59,573 nucleotides of DNA, from the IMG/VR virus record IMGVR_UViG_3300030090_001446, positions 1 to 59,573 of that record. One strand, written 5' to 3'. The position numbers and the translations under genes were made by a program. Under the pieces are notes generated by a model. It searched no databases, was not told where the DNA came from, and worked only from the letters and a program-made list of their open reading frames with translations. This document shows positions 47,001 through 55,733 of this stretch, in pieces. Every line of letters starts with the position of its first letter. The first letter of the stretch is position 1. The stretch comes from a virus.

Positions 47001-49145
47001 TTAACTTCTTCCGTATTCATTGGTTAAAATTGCATGTATGTTTTCACCAGTATTATCACTAGAAACTGATACAACTATATAATCTAATCTTGCTACTGCT
47101 CCATTACTAGTAGCTACAGTAGGTACACTAGCTCCAATAAATTTCCAACAGGTATTATAAGCAACAGTGCCACTACCACCTGATTGTATAATAAAGATAC
47201 TTCCTGTCTGTCCTTTAGTAGCATTTGTTGGTCTGGCTAATGTATGTGCTGCTGTTACAGTTGTAAGAAAATTCTGAGCATTAGAAAAGTTTAAAGACAC
47301 AGAAGTAATCCCATTAATAGCTGTTGCTGATATAGCTGCTGCTCCTGACTTAGCTAAAAATAATTGACCACCAAGACTTACATTACCTGTAATTTGCGCT
47401 GCTCCTGCAACAGTAGCGGTTCCTCCTACATGTAAATTACCTGATACAGAAGCATCATCATCAAATGTTGCAGCACCCGTAGCTAAGAATGTACCTCCTA
47501 TAGAAGTATTACCTGCTACATCTAATGTTCCTCCTACAGTTGTATTTCCACTTACACGTACAGTTCCCAAGAATCCTGCTGCACCACTAACAGTAGCAGT
47601 ACTTAGAAGATTAACAGCACCTCCTATAGAAACCGCACCTCCTATTGAAGCTGCACCAACTACTGTTGCTGTTCCACCAATAACAATATTACCTGATACA
47701 GATACATCGTCATCAAAGGTAGCAGCACCTGTAGACATAAAGGTTCCACCTATTGAGGTATTACCTGCAACATCTAATGTACCACCAACTGTAGTATTAC
47801 CACTTACTCTAACTGTTCCTAAAAACCCTGCTGCACCACTTACAGTCGCTGTACTTAATAAGTTTACTGCACCACCTATTGATACTGCACCACCTATAGA
47901 AGCTGCTCCTGCTATGGTTGTAGTGCCTCCTATATTTACATTACCAGAAACTGATACATCATCGTCAAAGGTAGCTGCTCCCGTAGACATAAATGTACCA
48001 CCTACAGAAGTATTTCCAGCTACATCTAATGTTCCTCCAACTGTAGTATTTCCGCTAACTCTGACTGTCCCTAGAAAACCTGTTGCACCTGATACTGTAG
48101 CTGTTCCTCCGACAAATAAATTACCACCTACTGTAGCATTATTAACAGAAATATTTCCTGTAATGTCAGCAGTTATACCTGTTAAATTAGAACCATCTCC
48201 AAAGAAAGCACTAGCACAGACTTTAGCATTAGCTGCTTGTACATTTGCTCCTGCTATTGTAACAGTACCACCTATATTAAGATTACCACTTACGGATACA
48301 TCGTCTTTAAAATGCCCTGCTCCCGCTACAGTAACTGTTGATCCAAGAACAGTAGCTCCTTCTAATGAAGTAGCACCGCTAACTCTGACAGACCCTAAAA
48401 ATCCTGCTGCACCACTAACAGTTGCTGTGCTTAATAAATTAACTGCTCCACCTATTGATACAGCCCCTCCAATAGACGCTGCTCCTGCAACAGTTGCTGT
48501 GCCACCAATATTAACATTTCCTGATACAGAAACATCATCATCAAAAGTTGCTGCCCCTGTTGTAATAAGTGTACCACCAACTGATGTATTTCCTGCTACA
48601 TCTAAAGTGCCGCCAATACTTGTATTTCCACTAACTCTTGCTGTACCTAGAAAACCTGCTGCCCCACTTACAGTGGCAGTACTTGACATTTTAACAGCAC
48701 CTTCAAGTGAAGTAGCTCCACTTACTCTAACAGTCCCAAGAAATCCTGAATTACCTGAGACTGTTGCAGTACTTAAAAAATTAACTGCTCCACCTACTGA
48801 AAGAGTTCCTCCTATCGTTGCATTATTAGCAACAATCAGAGAACTAACAGATGTATCTCCACTAGCTACAATACTAGTTAAATGTCTACCACTTCCAAAA
48901 TAAGAACTAGCACATACATCTCCATCAACACGTAAAGTTCCAGCTATAGAAACACTAGAAGATACAGCAAAAGAACCTTTTACTCTAACCGCATCTGTTG
49001 CTACTTGCAATGCAGTATTAGTTCCATCTCCTCCTTCAACTTGGGTTAAACCTGAAGAGACTACACCATTACCACTTACAGCAAGTTTTAGTAATCCTTT
49101 GTAAGTATCTGCTATTCTTTTGCCTGTTAAATCAAAATCACTCAT
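47001..49145 (-). CDS. Repetitive tail fibre (beta-solenoid type)
   Basis: 714 residues, made largely of Gly-rich beta units such as VGGTLDVAGNTSIGGTF and GGAVSIGGAVNLLSTATVSG. Longer blocks of 84 residues (252 bp) recur, several in tandem. The C-terminal ~90 residues form a distinct domain shared with 42657..43580. Probably trimeric and host-binding. An antisense ORF across this repeat is a composition shadow. Confidence 0.75.
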   Translation of the reverse strand: MSDFDLTGKRIADTYKGLLKLAVSGNGVVSSGLTQVEGGDGTNTALQVATDAVRVKGSFAVSSSVSIAGTLRVDGDVCASSYFGSGRHLTSIVASGDTSVSSLIVANNATIGGTLSVGGAVNFLSTATVSGNSGFLGTVRVSGATSLEGAVKMSSTATVSGAAGFLGTARVSGNTSIGGTLDVAGNTSVGGTLITTGAATFDDDVSVSGNVNIGGTATVAGAASIGGAVSIGGAVNLLSTATVSGAAGFLGSVRVSGATSLEGATVLGSTVTVAGAGHFKDDVSVSGNLNIGGTVTIAGANVQAANAKVCASAFFGDGSNLTGITADITGNISVNNATVGGNLFVGGTATVSGATGFLGTVRVSGNTTVGGTLDVAGNTSVGGTFMSTGAATFDDDVSVSGNVNIGGTTTIAGAASIGGAVSIGGAVNLLSTATVSGAAGFLGTVRVSGNTTVGGTLDVAGNTSIGGTFMSTGAATFDDDVSVSGNIVIGGTATVVGAASIGGAVSIGGAVNLLSTATVSGAAGFLGTVRVSGNTTVGGTLDVAGNTSIGGTFLATGAATFDDDASVSGNLHVGGTATVAGAAQITGNVSLGGQLFLAKSGAAAISATAINGITSVSLNFSNAQNFLTTVTAAHTLARPTNATKGQTGSIFIIQSGGSGTVAYNTCWKFIGASVPTVATSNGAVARLDYIVVSVSSDNTGENIHAILTNEYGRS
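47521..48276 (-). repeat. 252-bp tandem coding repeats in the fibre gene
   Basis: Equivalent points fall at 47521, 47773 and 48025, 252 bp apart, and a fourth related block lies near 48601. Units encode 84 residues. Copies differ mostly at synonymous positions, so the protein repeat is kept while the DNA has drifted, which limits slippage. Confidence 0.75.
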
Positions 49146-49444
49146 GCGCTATTCCAAACTGGTGAAATTACTTGATCACTCATATTATTAGGAGTACCCT
49201 CCCAAAGTAAGTTAGCTGTATTCCACACTAGGTTACGACCTCCTGAATCAGGTCTAGGATTATCTATTTTAGTATCATCCCTGACATTAGGAACTTTATT
49301 TTGAGGATGATTTTTTAAATCAAAAGCACCGTCATAATCTTCTGGACAAACTAATAAACCAAAACTATTTAGCTTCATTAATCTATGTGGATATCTAAAA
49401 TTACAAATATCACAGACTGCTAAAGCTTTACGATCTGTTGCCAT
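49142..49444 (-). CDS. Small zinc-ribbon late protein
   Basis: 100 residues: CDICNFRYPHRLMKLNSFGLLVCPED gives a C-x2-C ... C zinc-binding start. The C-terminal part is Pro/Asn-rich and ends NNMSDQVISPVWNSA. Common next to adaptor genes in marine podoviruses. Overlaps both neighbours. Confidence 0.6.
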   Translation of the reverse strand: MATDRKALAVCDICNFRYPHRLMKLNSFGLLVCPEDYDGAFDLKNHPQNKVPNVRDDTKIDNPRPDSGGRNLVWNTANLLWEGTPNNMSDQVISPVWNSA

Positions 49445-50118
49445 TAAACTGTCCTAATTTTAGGTTTAAAGAAAATACTTGCTCGTTCTTTATCTTCTTC
49501 CATTGCTCGTTGAAGAAGTTCTTCATAATTTCCTTTTAACATTGCAATTTTATCATTAGGTACATTAGGTCTTTTCATTGCCATATAATAAGACAAACCA
49601 CAAGTAAGCGGAGGTAAAAATCTTTTAGGCATATCAGCGTTCTGTCCTGCTGATTTATTTACATCTTCTAATTGACTAATACGTTCTATCTTTAATATAT
49701 CTGTACTATTATCAGGTAAAGGCCAAATACTTAAAGTAGGATTATCTCTGTCTCGTTTAATTGTATATTGAGTTGCTCTGCCTGTTTGTTTTTTATTTGG
49801 AATAATTAAATATTCTTCAAAAGAAATACGAGTTAATTGGATATCAGTATCATCTCGATTAACTACAACTTCTAAAGCATCTACTGTAGAACTACTCAAA
49901 GAATAAGATGTAACACTAGCAGCAACTGTAACTGCTGTTACTTCTGTTGACCATAAAAGAACACCTCTATTCTGCCAATCCGTTAGCATTAGATTAATAG
50001 AACGTCGGGCAGAAGCAGGTTCATGACCAAGAGTATTTTCTCCTCCGATCATTTCACTTGCTTCTTGTATAACCTCGTCTATGTCAAGGTTAAAATTAAA
50101 TGTACCGCTAGTTGCCAT
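49444..50118 (-). CDS. Head-tail adaptor / tail tube A-like protein
   Basis: 224 residues. ARRSINLMLTDWQNRGVLLWSTE and an IWPLPDNS...ERI block, then a C-terminal helical part, match adaptor proteins (T7 gp11-like) that sit below the portal. A second adaptor-like gene lies at 52647. Confidence 0.7.
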   Translation of the reverse strand: MATSGTFNFNLDIDEVIQEASEMIGGENTLGHEPASARRSINLMLTDWQNRGVLLWSTEVTAVTVAASVTSYSLSSSTVDALEVVVNRDDTDIQLTRISFEEYLIIPNKKQTGRATQYTIKRDRDNPTLSIWPLPDNSTDILKIERISQLEDVNKSAGQNADMPKRFLPPLTCGLSYYMAMKRPNVPNDKIAMLKGNYEELLQRAMEEDKERASIFFKPKIRTV

Positions 50119-50136
50119 TTTAATTCCTATTAAAAA

Positions 50137-50682
50137 TTATATTTGTCCACCCTTTTTATAACCATACATTACACCTTGATTAACAAGTTCTTTAGGAATT
50201 TTCATTTCAATATTAAAATCGCCGCCACCACGCTTAGAAACTTTTTTTAGCTTTGGACCAGGATTTCTAGTATATTCAGTGGACATATATTGCTCACCTT
50301 CTGTCAACTTCTTTTTCTTTTTCTTTGCACCTATATCTAATTCTTTACCACCTTGTACTCTTTTTTTAGATAGTTTTAATCCCATAATGTTTCTCCTCGC
50401 TTGATTTGATGTTATTGGTTTCATATCTTTATGTAATTTAATATCATAGGCGCGTAACTTTTCATGAGTTTTGCGTGTTGGCCAATTTATACCGCTATCA
50501 ATAGCGCGTTTTATAGCATCTTTTTCATTTAAAATTTTTCCATTCCAAACGCTTGGTATAAGCGTTGGTACACCATTGATATCTACTTGTCGCGTGTAAA
50601 CAGTGGAAAGACTGCCGTCTTTATTTTTTACAGCTTTTCCTTCCGAAATATTTTTAAAATGATGTTGTAAAATAGGGTCCAT
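50137..50682 (-). CDS. Virion protein with lysozyme-associated-type N-terminal domain, basic tail
   Basis: 181 residues. The N-terminal DGSLSTVYTRQVDINGVPTLIPSVWNGK and DAIKRAIDSGINWP follow a domain found in phage structural proteins. The C-terminal half is Lys-rich and ends YKKGGQI, like the neighbouring GG-tailed proteins. Confidence 0.6.
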   Translation of the reverse strand: MDPILQHHFKNISEGKAVKNKDGSLSTVYTRQVDINGVPTLIPSVWNGKILNEKDAIKRAIDSGINWPTRKTHEKLRAYDIKLHKDMKPITSNQARRNIMGLKLSKKRVQGGKELDIGAKKKKKKLTEGEQYMSTEYTRNPGPKLKKVSKRGGGDFNIEMKIPKELVNQGVMYGYKKGGQI

Positions 50683-50690
50683 TATTTTTT

Positions 50691-50906
50691 CTAATCATAA
50701 AACGATGCAACGTATAAAGTTCCACCTTTGTATTTATTTATTATCTTGCCGCCTTTATTTGCTTTTATAGAACCAAGAAGAAAAGACTTAGGACGTTTTC
50801 TTTTGTGTGTTTTAGGTTTATTAAATCCTAGTTTTCTTATAGGTCTTTCTTTTGCTAAAGTGGGAATAGGTCGAGTTATTTTTTTGTCTTTAGAATAAGC
50901 AACCAT
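50691..50906 (-). CDS. Small very basic virion protein
   Basis: 71 residues, Lys/Arg/Pro-rich, ending KGGTLYVASFYD, a variant of the GG...YD tail of the next two genes. Probably DNA-binding or capsid-interior. Confidence 0.55.
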   Translation of the reverse strand: MVAYSKDKKITRPIPTLAKERPIRKLGFNKPKTHKRKRPKSFLLGSIKANKGGKIINKYKGGTLYVASFYD

Positions 50907-50916
50907 TTATTAATTC

Positions 50917-51309
50917 CTAATCATATAAAGATGAAACAAGATCGTTACCTGACATAACTTGTCCACCTTTTTTACGGTTTACAACTTTTCTATCACCTTT
51001 ACGTTTAACAACTTTACCACTAGTACTTTTTTTCTTTTTTTGTCCTGTTGTTAGCCAAGGGTCTTCAGGAATATTTTGTAATTCTCTTATCTCAGCATCT
51101 GTCCAATTTTTATTGGATTTCATGCTTCGATAGATATTATGTATTGTAACGGGATTTAGTTGATTACCGTACTTTTTTAGACCAACTATACGGTCAAACC
51201 TTTTTAATTCTTCTTTACTTACTTCAGGACTCTCGTGCGTTAGATACTTATCTTTACGCTTTACAACTTTTTTACCATTTTGACGTATAGCTGTTGCTGG
51301 TACTGGCAT
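50917..51309 (-). CDS. Basic virion protein with GGQVMSGND tail
   Basis: 130 residues. A central helix-rich part (NPVTIHNIYRSMKSNKNWTDAEIREL), then a Lys/Arg linker and the C-terminal tag KKGGQVMSGNDLVSSLYD, nearly identical to that of 51321..52280. No enzyme motif. Confidence 0.6.
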   Translation of the reverse strand: MPVPATAIRQNGKKVVKRKDKYLTHESPEVSKEELKRFDRIVGLKKYGNQLNPVTIHNIYRSMKSNKNWTDAEIRELQNIPEDPWLTTGQKKKKSTSGKVVKRKGDRKVVNRKKGGQVMSGNDLVSSLYD

Positions 51310-51320
51310 TGTAATTCTCC

Positions 51321-52280
51321 TTAATCATATAAAGATGAAACAAAATCGTTACCTGACATAACTTGTCCACCACCCATACGTTTAACAACTTTACCACCCT
51401 GATTATATTTTTTAATAGGACCACCCTTTTTCAAAGCTGCTCCTGTGTAACTAGGATCAATTTCTTTTCGTAGAACTTGTTTAGCTGCGTCGAATGTACG
51501 AGCAGCGCTACTTTGTCCTGGAGTTAGTGGTTTTTGTGGTTTTGAAATATACGGCTCAACACGTTCTTTTGATAAAGGTTTACGTCCGCTTTGTGTTCTC
51601 GCTCCTGCTTTCAAAAGTGCATCAGTATTTTTCTGTGCTTGTGTTTTTGTAGGAGCTTCCTTAGCTTCTTGTGCAATTTTCTTTTGTTGTCTTGATGTTA
51701 AATTTTTAATTTTATTGCCTAATGACTTAGCAAAAGCAGGGCCATGTTTAGTTGCAGTCTGTATTAAAAAAGGTATAGCAACAGGAGCAATAAGAGCAGC
51801 AGCAGCAGTACTAATACCTATCTGACCTGTAAGTTTTTGCTCTGGCGTCATAGAGGTATCTGCTTTTGTTTTAGCTTCTTGTCTAGCTCTACGTGCTGCT
51901 CGACTTTTTTCCCTTGTTCCTAAAATATCTTCAGGCTTTTTACGTTTAGATTTAGTAATTTCAGGCGCACTAAGATCAGCACCTGGAGATTCTTTTACAG
52001 GAGCGGGTATTTTACGTTTAGATTTAGATTTAGGTTTAGATGAATCTAATTTATTTTGACCCATAGTACGTCTCACCTCTGCTGCTATTTCTTTTACAGA
52101 AGATTTTTTTTCTTTCTTTTGTTGATTTAAATATTTTCTTAAAGACTGTGCGCCAAAACTTTTAAATCCTGCTTTTTTCATATCTTCTTTAGTTACAGCA
52201 GCTTTTCGTTTTCCATCTTTTCCTATAAAATAGCTTTTGCCTTGTTTACGAGCTTCAGCTATACTTTTTGGTTCAGCCAT
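51321..52280 (-). CDS. Basic virion protein with GGQVMSGND tail and hydrophobic segment
   Basis: 319 residues. Lys/Arg/Ser-rich, one hydrophobic segment (about 154-172), repeated KSKRK blocks, and the C-terminal tag GGGQVMSGNDFVSSLYD shared with its neighbour. Probably a particle-interior protein. Not identified by family. Confidence 0.55.
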   Translation of the reverse strand: MAEPKSIAEARKQGKSYFIGKDGKRKAAVTKEDMKKAGFKSFGAQSLRKYLNQQKKEKKSSVKEIAAEVRRTMGQNKLDSSKPKSKSKRKIPAPVKESPGADLSAPEITKSKRKKPEDILGTREKSRAARRARQEAKTKADTSMTPEQKLTGQIGISTAAAALIAPVAIPFLIQTATKHGPAFAKSLGNKIKNLTSRQQKKIAQEAKEAPTKTQAQKNTDALLKAGARTQSGRKPLSKERVEPYISKPQKPLTPGQSSAARTFDAAKQVLRKEIDPSYTGAALKKGGPIKKYNQGGKVVKRMGGGQVMSGNDFVSSLYD

Positions 52281-52282
52281 GA

Positions 52283-52447
52283 CTAGTCCTCCTCTTTCAT
52301 AAGGTCTTTATCAGAAGAGGCTACTACACTTGGTCCTTTTCTGGCTGCACCAAATCCTTGTCCTGTAGGACGCCCTACAATCTCATTCAAATCTGGATCA
52401 AGATTGGGAAGCTTTCGTGCTGCTGCACCTGCTACAAAATCTTTCAT
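52283..52447 (-). CDS. Small late protein
   Basis: 54 residues with GGAGAAAGTC before the ATG and a 4-nt overlap with the gene upstream. MKDFVAGAAARKLPNLDPDLNEIVGRPTGQGFGAARKGPS, then an acidic tail. Fits the run of small virion genes. Not recognised. Confidence 0.55.
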   Translation of the reverse strand: MKDFVAGAAARKLPNLDPDLNEIVGRPTGQGFGAARKGPSVVASSDKDLMKEED

Positions 52448-52647
52448 GACTTTCTCCTTTTACCTTTAGATGCTAACTTTTGAAATTTTTTCTTCCCATA
52501 TTTTTTTCGTCCTATATAGGCTGCAAGAGCTTTGGGATTTTTAGCTCCCTTCTTTTTTAATTTCTTAGTCAAACTTTTAAATCTTTTACCTGAACCTAGT
52601 TTAGGTTTAGAAACTTGTTTTGAAACTTTACTTCTACCAATAGCCAT
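52444..52647 (-). CDS. Small highly basic virion protein
   Basis: 67 residues, about 40% Lys/Arg. The NPKALAAYIGRKKYGKKKFQKLASKGK segment is common in marine phage head-tail regions. Likely binds DNA. Coupled to both neighbours. Confidence 0.65.
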   Translation of the reverse strand: MAIGRSKVSKQVSKPKLGSGKRFKSLTKKLKKKGAKNPKALAAYIGRKKYGKKKFQKLASKGKRRKS

Positions 52648-53327
52648 TAAGTTGAACCCATAATAACAGTATCAGGACCACCAGCAGGACTTGCTGCTTG
52701 TGCCATATCATCTTGTCGGGTACGACGAGCTTGGTTTCTAAGTTGGTTAATTGCATTTTGATATTGACCTTCCCATATTTGAAGATCATTCCAACTTTTC
52801 ATATACATAGTAGCTTCAATCATACAACCATAGAATAAAGCATTATAACAAAACTCGCTAAAATAATTAGAAGTTGTTACGCTAGTTCCAGTTGCAGAAG
52901 CTAAACCTAAAGGTCTACGAACATATTGTACTTCTATATCAACTGCTGATGCAGGAGTAGGTACAATATAAATCTCTGTGTTTGTTTTACGTGAGTAATA
53001 TCTAGGATCACCTACAGATGCACTTGCATGTGGCCAATAATCTATTGCATACTCATAAGTTCTCGGTAATAAATTAGTTCTATTGGATGAAGCACTGGAT
53101 ATTACATTGACATTCCTGACAATCTTTGCATCAACAGGAAGAGATACAATAGGATTTCCTATTGAACAAGATACAGTAGCAAAAAAATCTAGACCAAAAT
53201 CGTCTAGATCATTTGTAAGTCTGTTCTCTACTTTCTCTATAAAAAAAGGAATTTGATCTGAAAACTCTGTTGAATCGTTTTCAGTTGTATTAATCAAATC
53301 ATTTTTTAAAAATGAAAAGTTAGGCAT
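52647..53327 (-). CDS. Adaptor / head-tail connector protein
   Basis: 226 residues. An N-terminal helical part (EFSDQIPFFIEKVENRLTNDLD), a beta core with ARG-turns, VQYVRRPLGLA and FCYNALFYGCMIEATMYMK, then a C-terminal helix. Matches phage adaptor/tubular protein A-type sequences. Confidence 0.7.
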   Translation of the reverse strand: MPNFSFLKNDLINTTENDSTEFSDQIPFFIEKVENRLTNDLDDFGLDFFATVSCSIGNPIVSLPVDAKIVRNVNVISSASSNRTNLLPRTYEYAIDYWPHASASVGDPRYYSRKTNTEIYIVPTPASAVDIEVQYVRRPLGLASATGTSVTTSNYFSEFCYNALFYGCMIEATMYMKSWNDLQIWEGQYQNAINQLRNQARRTRQDDMAQAASPAGGPDTVIMGST

Positions 53328-53331
53328 TTGA

Positions 53332-53598
53332 TTAGCCTACTATCAATGTCAAAGCAGCACCATCAGCAGGAACAGAAACACTTACACTTCCCACCATTGG
53401 AACTCCCATATCTCCAATATAAATATCTGCACTTTCATTTGCTGCTACAAAAAACTTGAGAACTCCTGATGTTGCTCCCTTGATATCAAAGGAACCTGCA
53501 ACAGTACTATGAGCATGGACCGCAATAATACGAGTTTTCGCTGCTGTGGAAATAACTCCAGCACCTGCCTGAAAAAGTGAATTGTAATTATTTGCCAT
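53332..53598 (-). CDS. Small beta-rich head or decoration protein
   Basis: 88 residues, beta-sandwich-like, Ala/Gly/Val-rich (RIIAVHAHSTVAGSFDIKG, VSVPADGAALTLIVG). Lies just after the capsid gene and a terminator-like hairpin. Possible decoration or minor head protein. Confidence 0.55.
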   Translation of the reverse strand: MANNYNSLFQAGAGVISTAAKTRIIAVHAHSTVAGSFDIKGATSGVLKFFVAANESADIYIGDMGVPMVGSVSVSVPADGAALTLIVG

Positions 53599-53614
53599 AT
53601 TTATCTCCTAAAGT

Positions 53615-53648
53615 AAAGTCAGGGAGAAAATTAATTCCCCCTGACTTT
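53615..53648 (-). terminator. Terminator-like hairpin after the major capsid gene
   Basis: On the minus strand AAAGTCAGGGGGA pairs with TCTCCCTGACTTT, 13 bp with one G-U, loop of 8 nt, then ACTTTAGG. The U-run is short, so it may terminate only partly or stabilise capsid mRNA. Confidence 0.65.
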
Positions 53649-53653
53649 TAGCA

Positions 53654-54574
53654 TTACGATCCTTGCGAACCGAACCATCCACGCCAATCAGACACACCAA
53701 ACGCATAACGCTCGCGTGCCTTAAAGCGAAGATTACCTGTGTCAAAATCAGGTTCCATCTTCGTTTGAAGAGGAGTCCTAACAAACATCTTGGTGCCATT
53801 CGGAACATCCGTTTTAATGAACCAAGAAGTCGTATCGGTAAACCGACGATTGACATAAAAACCATCAGGCAACATACCCATATGGCGCGTTGCATTGATA
53901 GCATTGGTATTTGGATTCGCAGCAGCAGCACTAACTTGCGTAGTACCTGGGCTACTGAGAACTCGATCCGCAATCGCCCATGAATCTACAGGGATATGAA
54001 GTGAAACAGAACTGGCACCAATCAAGATACCACGATCATCTTCAATCTTCTGCACATTCGTTAAGGCAGTTTCCAGAGTAGACTCTGAAAGATCAGAAGC
54101 AGCAATTAGATTGGACTGATTACCTGCACTGATCGTTGGATGAGTCGAAGCAAAGAATGCTACACCATCGCCAATGGTATCAGAGAAACCATTATTGAAT
54201 AGATTAGCAGCTTTAACCTGCTTCGTATTTGCCATTGCCCTAGCAAGACCCTTGGCACGTAGCTTTGCAAACGTGTCGTACAGGTTATCTTCCATAGCCT
54301 CTTCCGTAACTGCAAAGGCAAGGGCGACGGTTTCCATCGTATAACGGGCAGTATAACTTTCCTGCGCGTCATCATAAGCAACGGAAGCACCTTCACCCTT
54401 GGTTGGGGCAGTTCCGAAACCCGTAAATAGAACTTCTTCCTCAAATGCCCGATCAGAGTTTTCCATATCATAAAGAGCTTCATGCTCATTATTAACATCG
54501 CCATACTCAAGACCGAAAACAGCATTAAGACCAGGAAGGAGTTCTTTAGCAATACTTGAACGATTAATAGCCAT
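53654..54574 (-). CDS. Major capsid protein
   Basis: 306 residues, one of the best translated-looking genes (GC-richer codons). Contains FGTAPTKGEGASVAYDD, YTARYTMETVALAFAVTEEAMEDNLYD and GFYVNRRFTDTTSW, consistent with Mu gpT-like/HK97-fold major head proteins. It follows scaffold and decoration-type genes and precedes the adaptor genes, as expected for a head module. AAGGAAGGTGTATC precedes the ATG. Confidence 0.85.
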   Translation of the reverse strand: MAINRSSIAKELLPGLNAVFGLEYGDVNNEHEALYDMENSDRAFEEEVLFTGFGTAPTKGEGASVAYDDAQESYTARYTMETVALAFAVTEEAMEDNLYDTFAKLRAKGLARAMANTKQVKAANLFNNGFSDTIGDGVAFFASTHPTISAGNQSNLIAASDLSESTLETALTNVQKIEDDRGILIGASSVSLHIPVDSWAIADRVLSSPGTTQVSAAAANPNTNAINATRHMGMLPDGFYVNRRFTDTTSWFIKTDVPNGTKMFVRTPLQTKMEPDFDTGNLRFKARERYAFGVSDWRGWFGSQGS

Positions 54575-54589
54575 GATACACCTTCCTTA

Positions 54590-55192
54590 TTAAGCTGTCG
54601 ATGCGGTAGCAGTAACGTACCGATCTCTGTGAGTGTTAAGCCAAACTTCCACAATTGGGAAAGCATCGCTATCCTTCTCATCAGGAAGTTCTGCACGCTT
54701 GACAACTCGCGCAGCTAATTCAGTTTCTGCGCCAGTAGCAGCCAAGAGATAATAACTGGACTGACCAGTTGTCGTATCTCCCGAACTTGCCGTCGAGCTA
54801 ACAGTAACATTGTAATTTTTAGTTACATTAAGTTCTCCAACAGAAAGCGAGAGAGAAGCTTGAATGTAATAAATCTGATCAGGATCAGTGATAACATGGA
54901 ATTTCAAATCCGTTACGCACGTTCCTCCTGTCCAATGCCGACGAAACTTCTGTTCGCCATCTTCTACATACTGACAACCAGCAAACACACCAGATGGTTT
55001 GAGAGTGGCTGCAATAAAGGGTTGAATTGTAGCAAGGTTGGCTCCTGGCATAACAACCAGATCACCAGTGAAAAGATTATTGCTACAAAGACCACCAGAA
55101 GTAATCGGCAGTACGTCTACACCTTCAGAGTTATAGTTACTACCTTTTTTTCGGACAGGAATGAACCCACGAAATGCTTTAGTTGTACTCAT
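54590..55192 (-). CDS. Head auxiliary/decoration-type protein
   Basis: 200 residues, beta-rich, Thr/Ser-rich. TGDLVVMPGANLATIQPFIAATLKPSGVFAGCQYVE and FKFHVITDPDQIYYIQA fit small head decoration or capsid-stabilising proteins. Adjacent to the major capsid gene. Confidence 0.6.
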   Translation of the reverse strand: MSTTKAFRGFIPVRKKGSNYNSEGVDVLPITSGGLCSNNLFTGDLVVMPGANLATIQPFIAATLKPSGVFAGCQYVEDGEQKFRRHWTGGTCVTDLKFHVITDPDQIYYIQASLSLSVGELNVTKNYNVTVSSTASSGDTTTGQSSYYLLAATGAETELAARVVKRAELPDEKDSDAFPIVEVWLNTHRDRYVTATASTA

Positions 55193-55220
55193 TTCTAGTT
55201 CCTCCTAGTTGTAGAGAGGA

Positions 55221-55718
55221 TTAATCCTGAAAATTAGGGGTACGTCCTCTCATAGTGGTTGATTTACTACTATTAGAAACAGGCATATTACGAAGACGAG
55301 CATCTGAATTATTATAAAGCTGTGCGTTTACAGCATCCATCATATCGTTTGCTTTCTTCTGGTAAAATGCTTGTCGTGCTTCTACTTGGTTAGTAGGCTT
55401 TTTAGCCAAGGCTACATCTCCACGACAGACTGTACCCAAGTATCTGCCTTCATCCCTCACGTAGGATGTCGATGCCATTTCAGGAACTTCTCCAGGTTCA
55501 ACAAAAGTCCATCCTTCTTGCTCTCGCTTTCCAACATTCATAATGTCTTCCTGCCCTCGCAAAGAAATCCTGATCCATCGAAGGGATAATCCTTCGTTTT
55601 GAAATCTTTGTTGTACCGCATCTGGTATTGACAAAGCATCAGGTTCTTCAAAAACAAACTCTTCTTTTCTGGTATTAGTTTCTCTTAGAGTATCAGTACG
55701 TGATTGTTCGCGTGTCAT
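55221..55718 (-). CDS. Unknown head-module protein
   Basis: 165 residues. NEGLSLRWIRISLRGQEDIMNVGKREQEGWTFVEPGEVPEM resembles proteins found before capsid genes in many podoviruses. The C-terminal half is helical. GGAGGACATGA upstream. Function not assigned. Confidence 0.6.
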   Translation of the reverse strand: MTREQSRTDTLRETNTRKEEFVFEEPDALSIPDAVQQRFQNEGLSLRWIRISLRGQEDIMNVGKREQEGWTFVEPGEVPEMASTSYVRDEGRYLGTVCRGDVALAKKPTNQVEARQAFYQKKANDMMDAVNAQLYNNSDARLRNMPVSNSSKSTTMRGRTPNFQD

Positions 55719-55733
55719 TTCATGTCCTCCGCA

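Noticed and set aside
47914-48903. 329-codon plus-strand ORF opposite the fibre gene
   Set aside because: It is an antisense reading of Gly/Ser/Ala repeats, giving a Pro/Val/Thr-rich product with no ribosome site; a composition shadow of 47001..49145.
53608-54705. Minus-strand ORFs in another frame of the capsid and auxiliary genes, considered as a T7 10B-like frameshift product
   Set aside because: Products are Leu/Arg-rich and low-complexity, no slippery heptamer was seen before the capsid stop, and the capsid gene ends normally.
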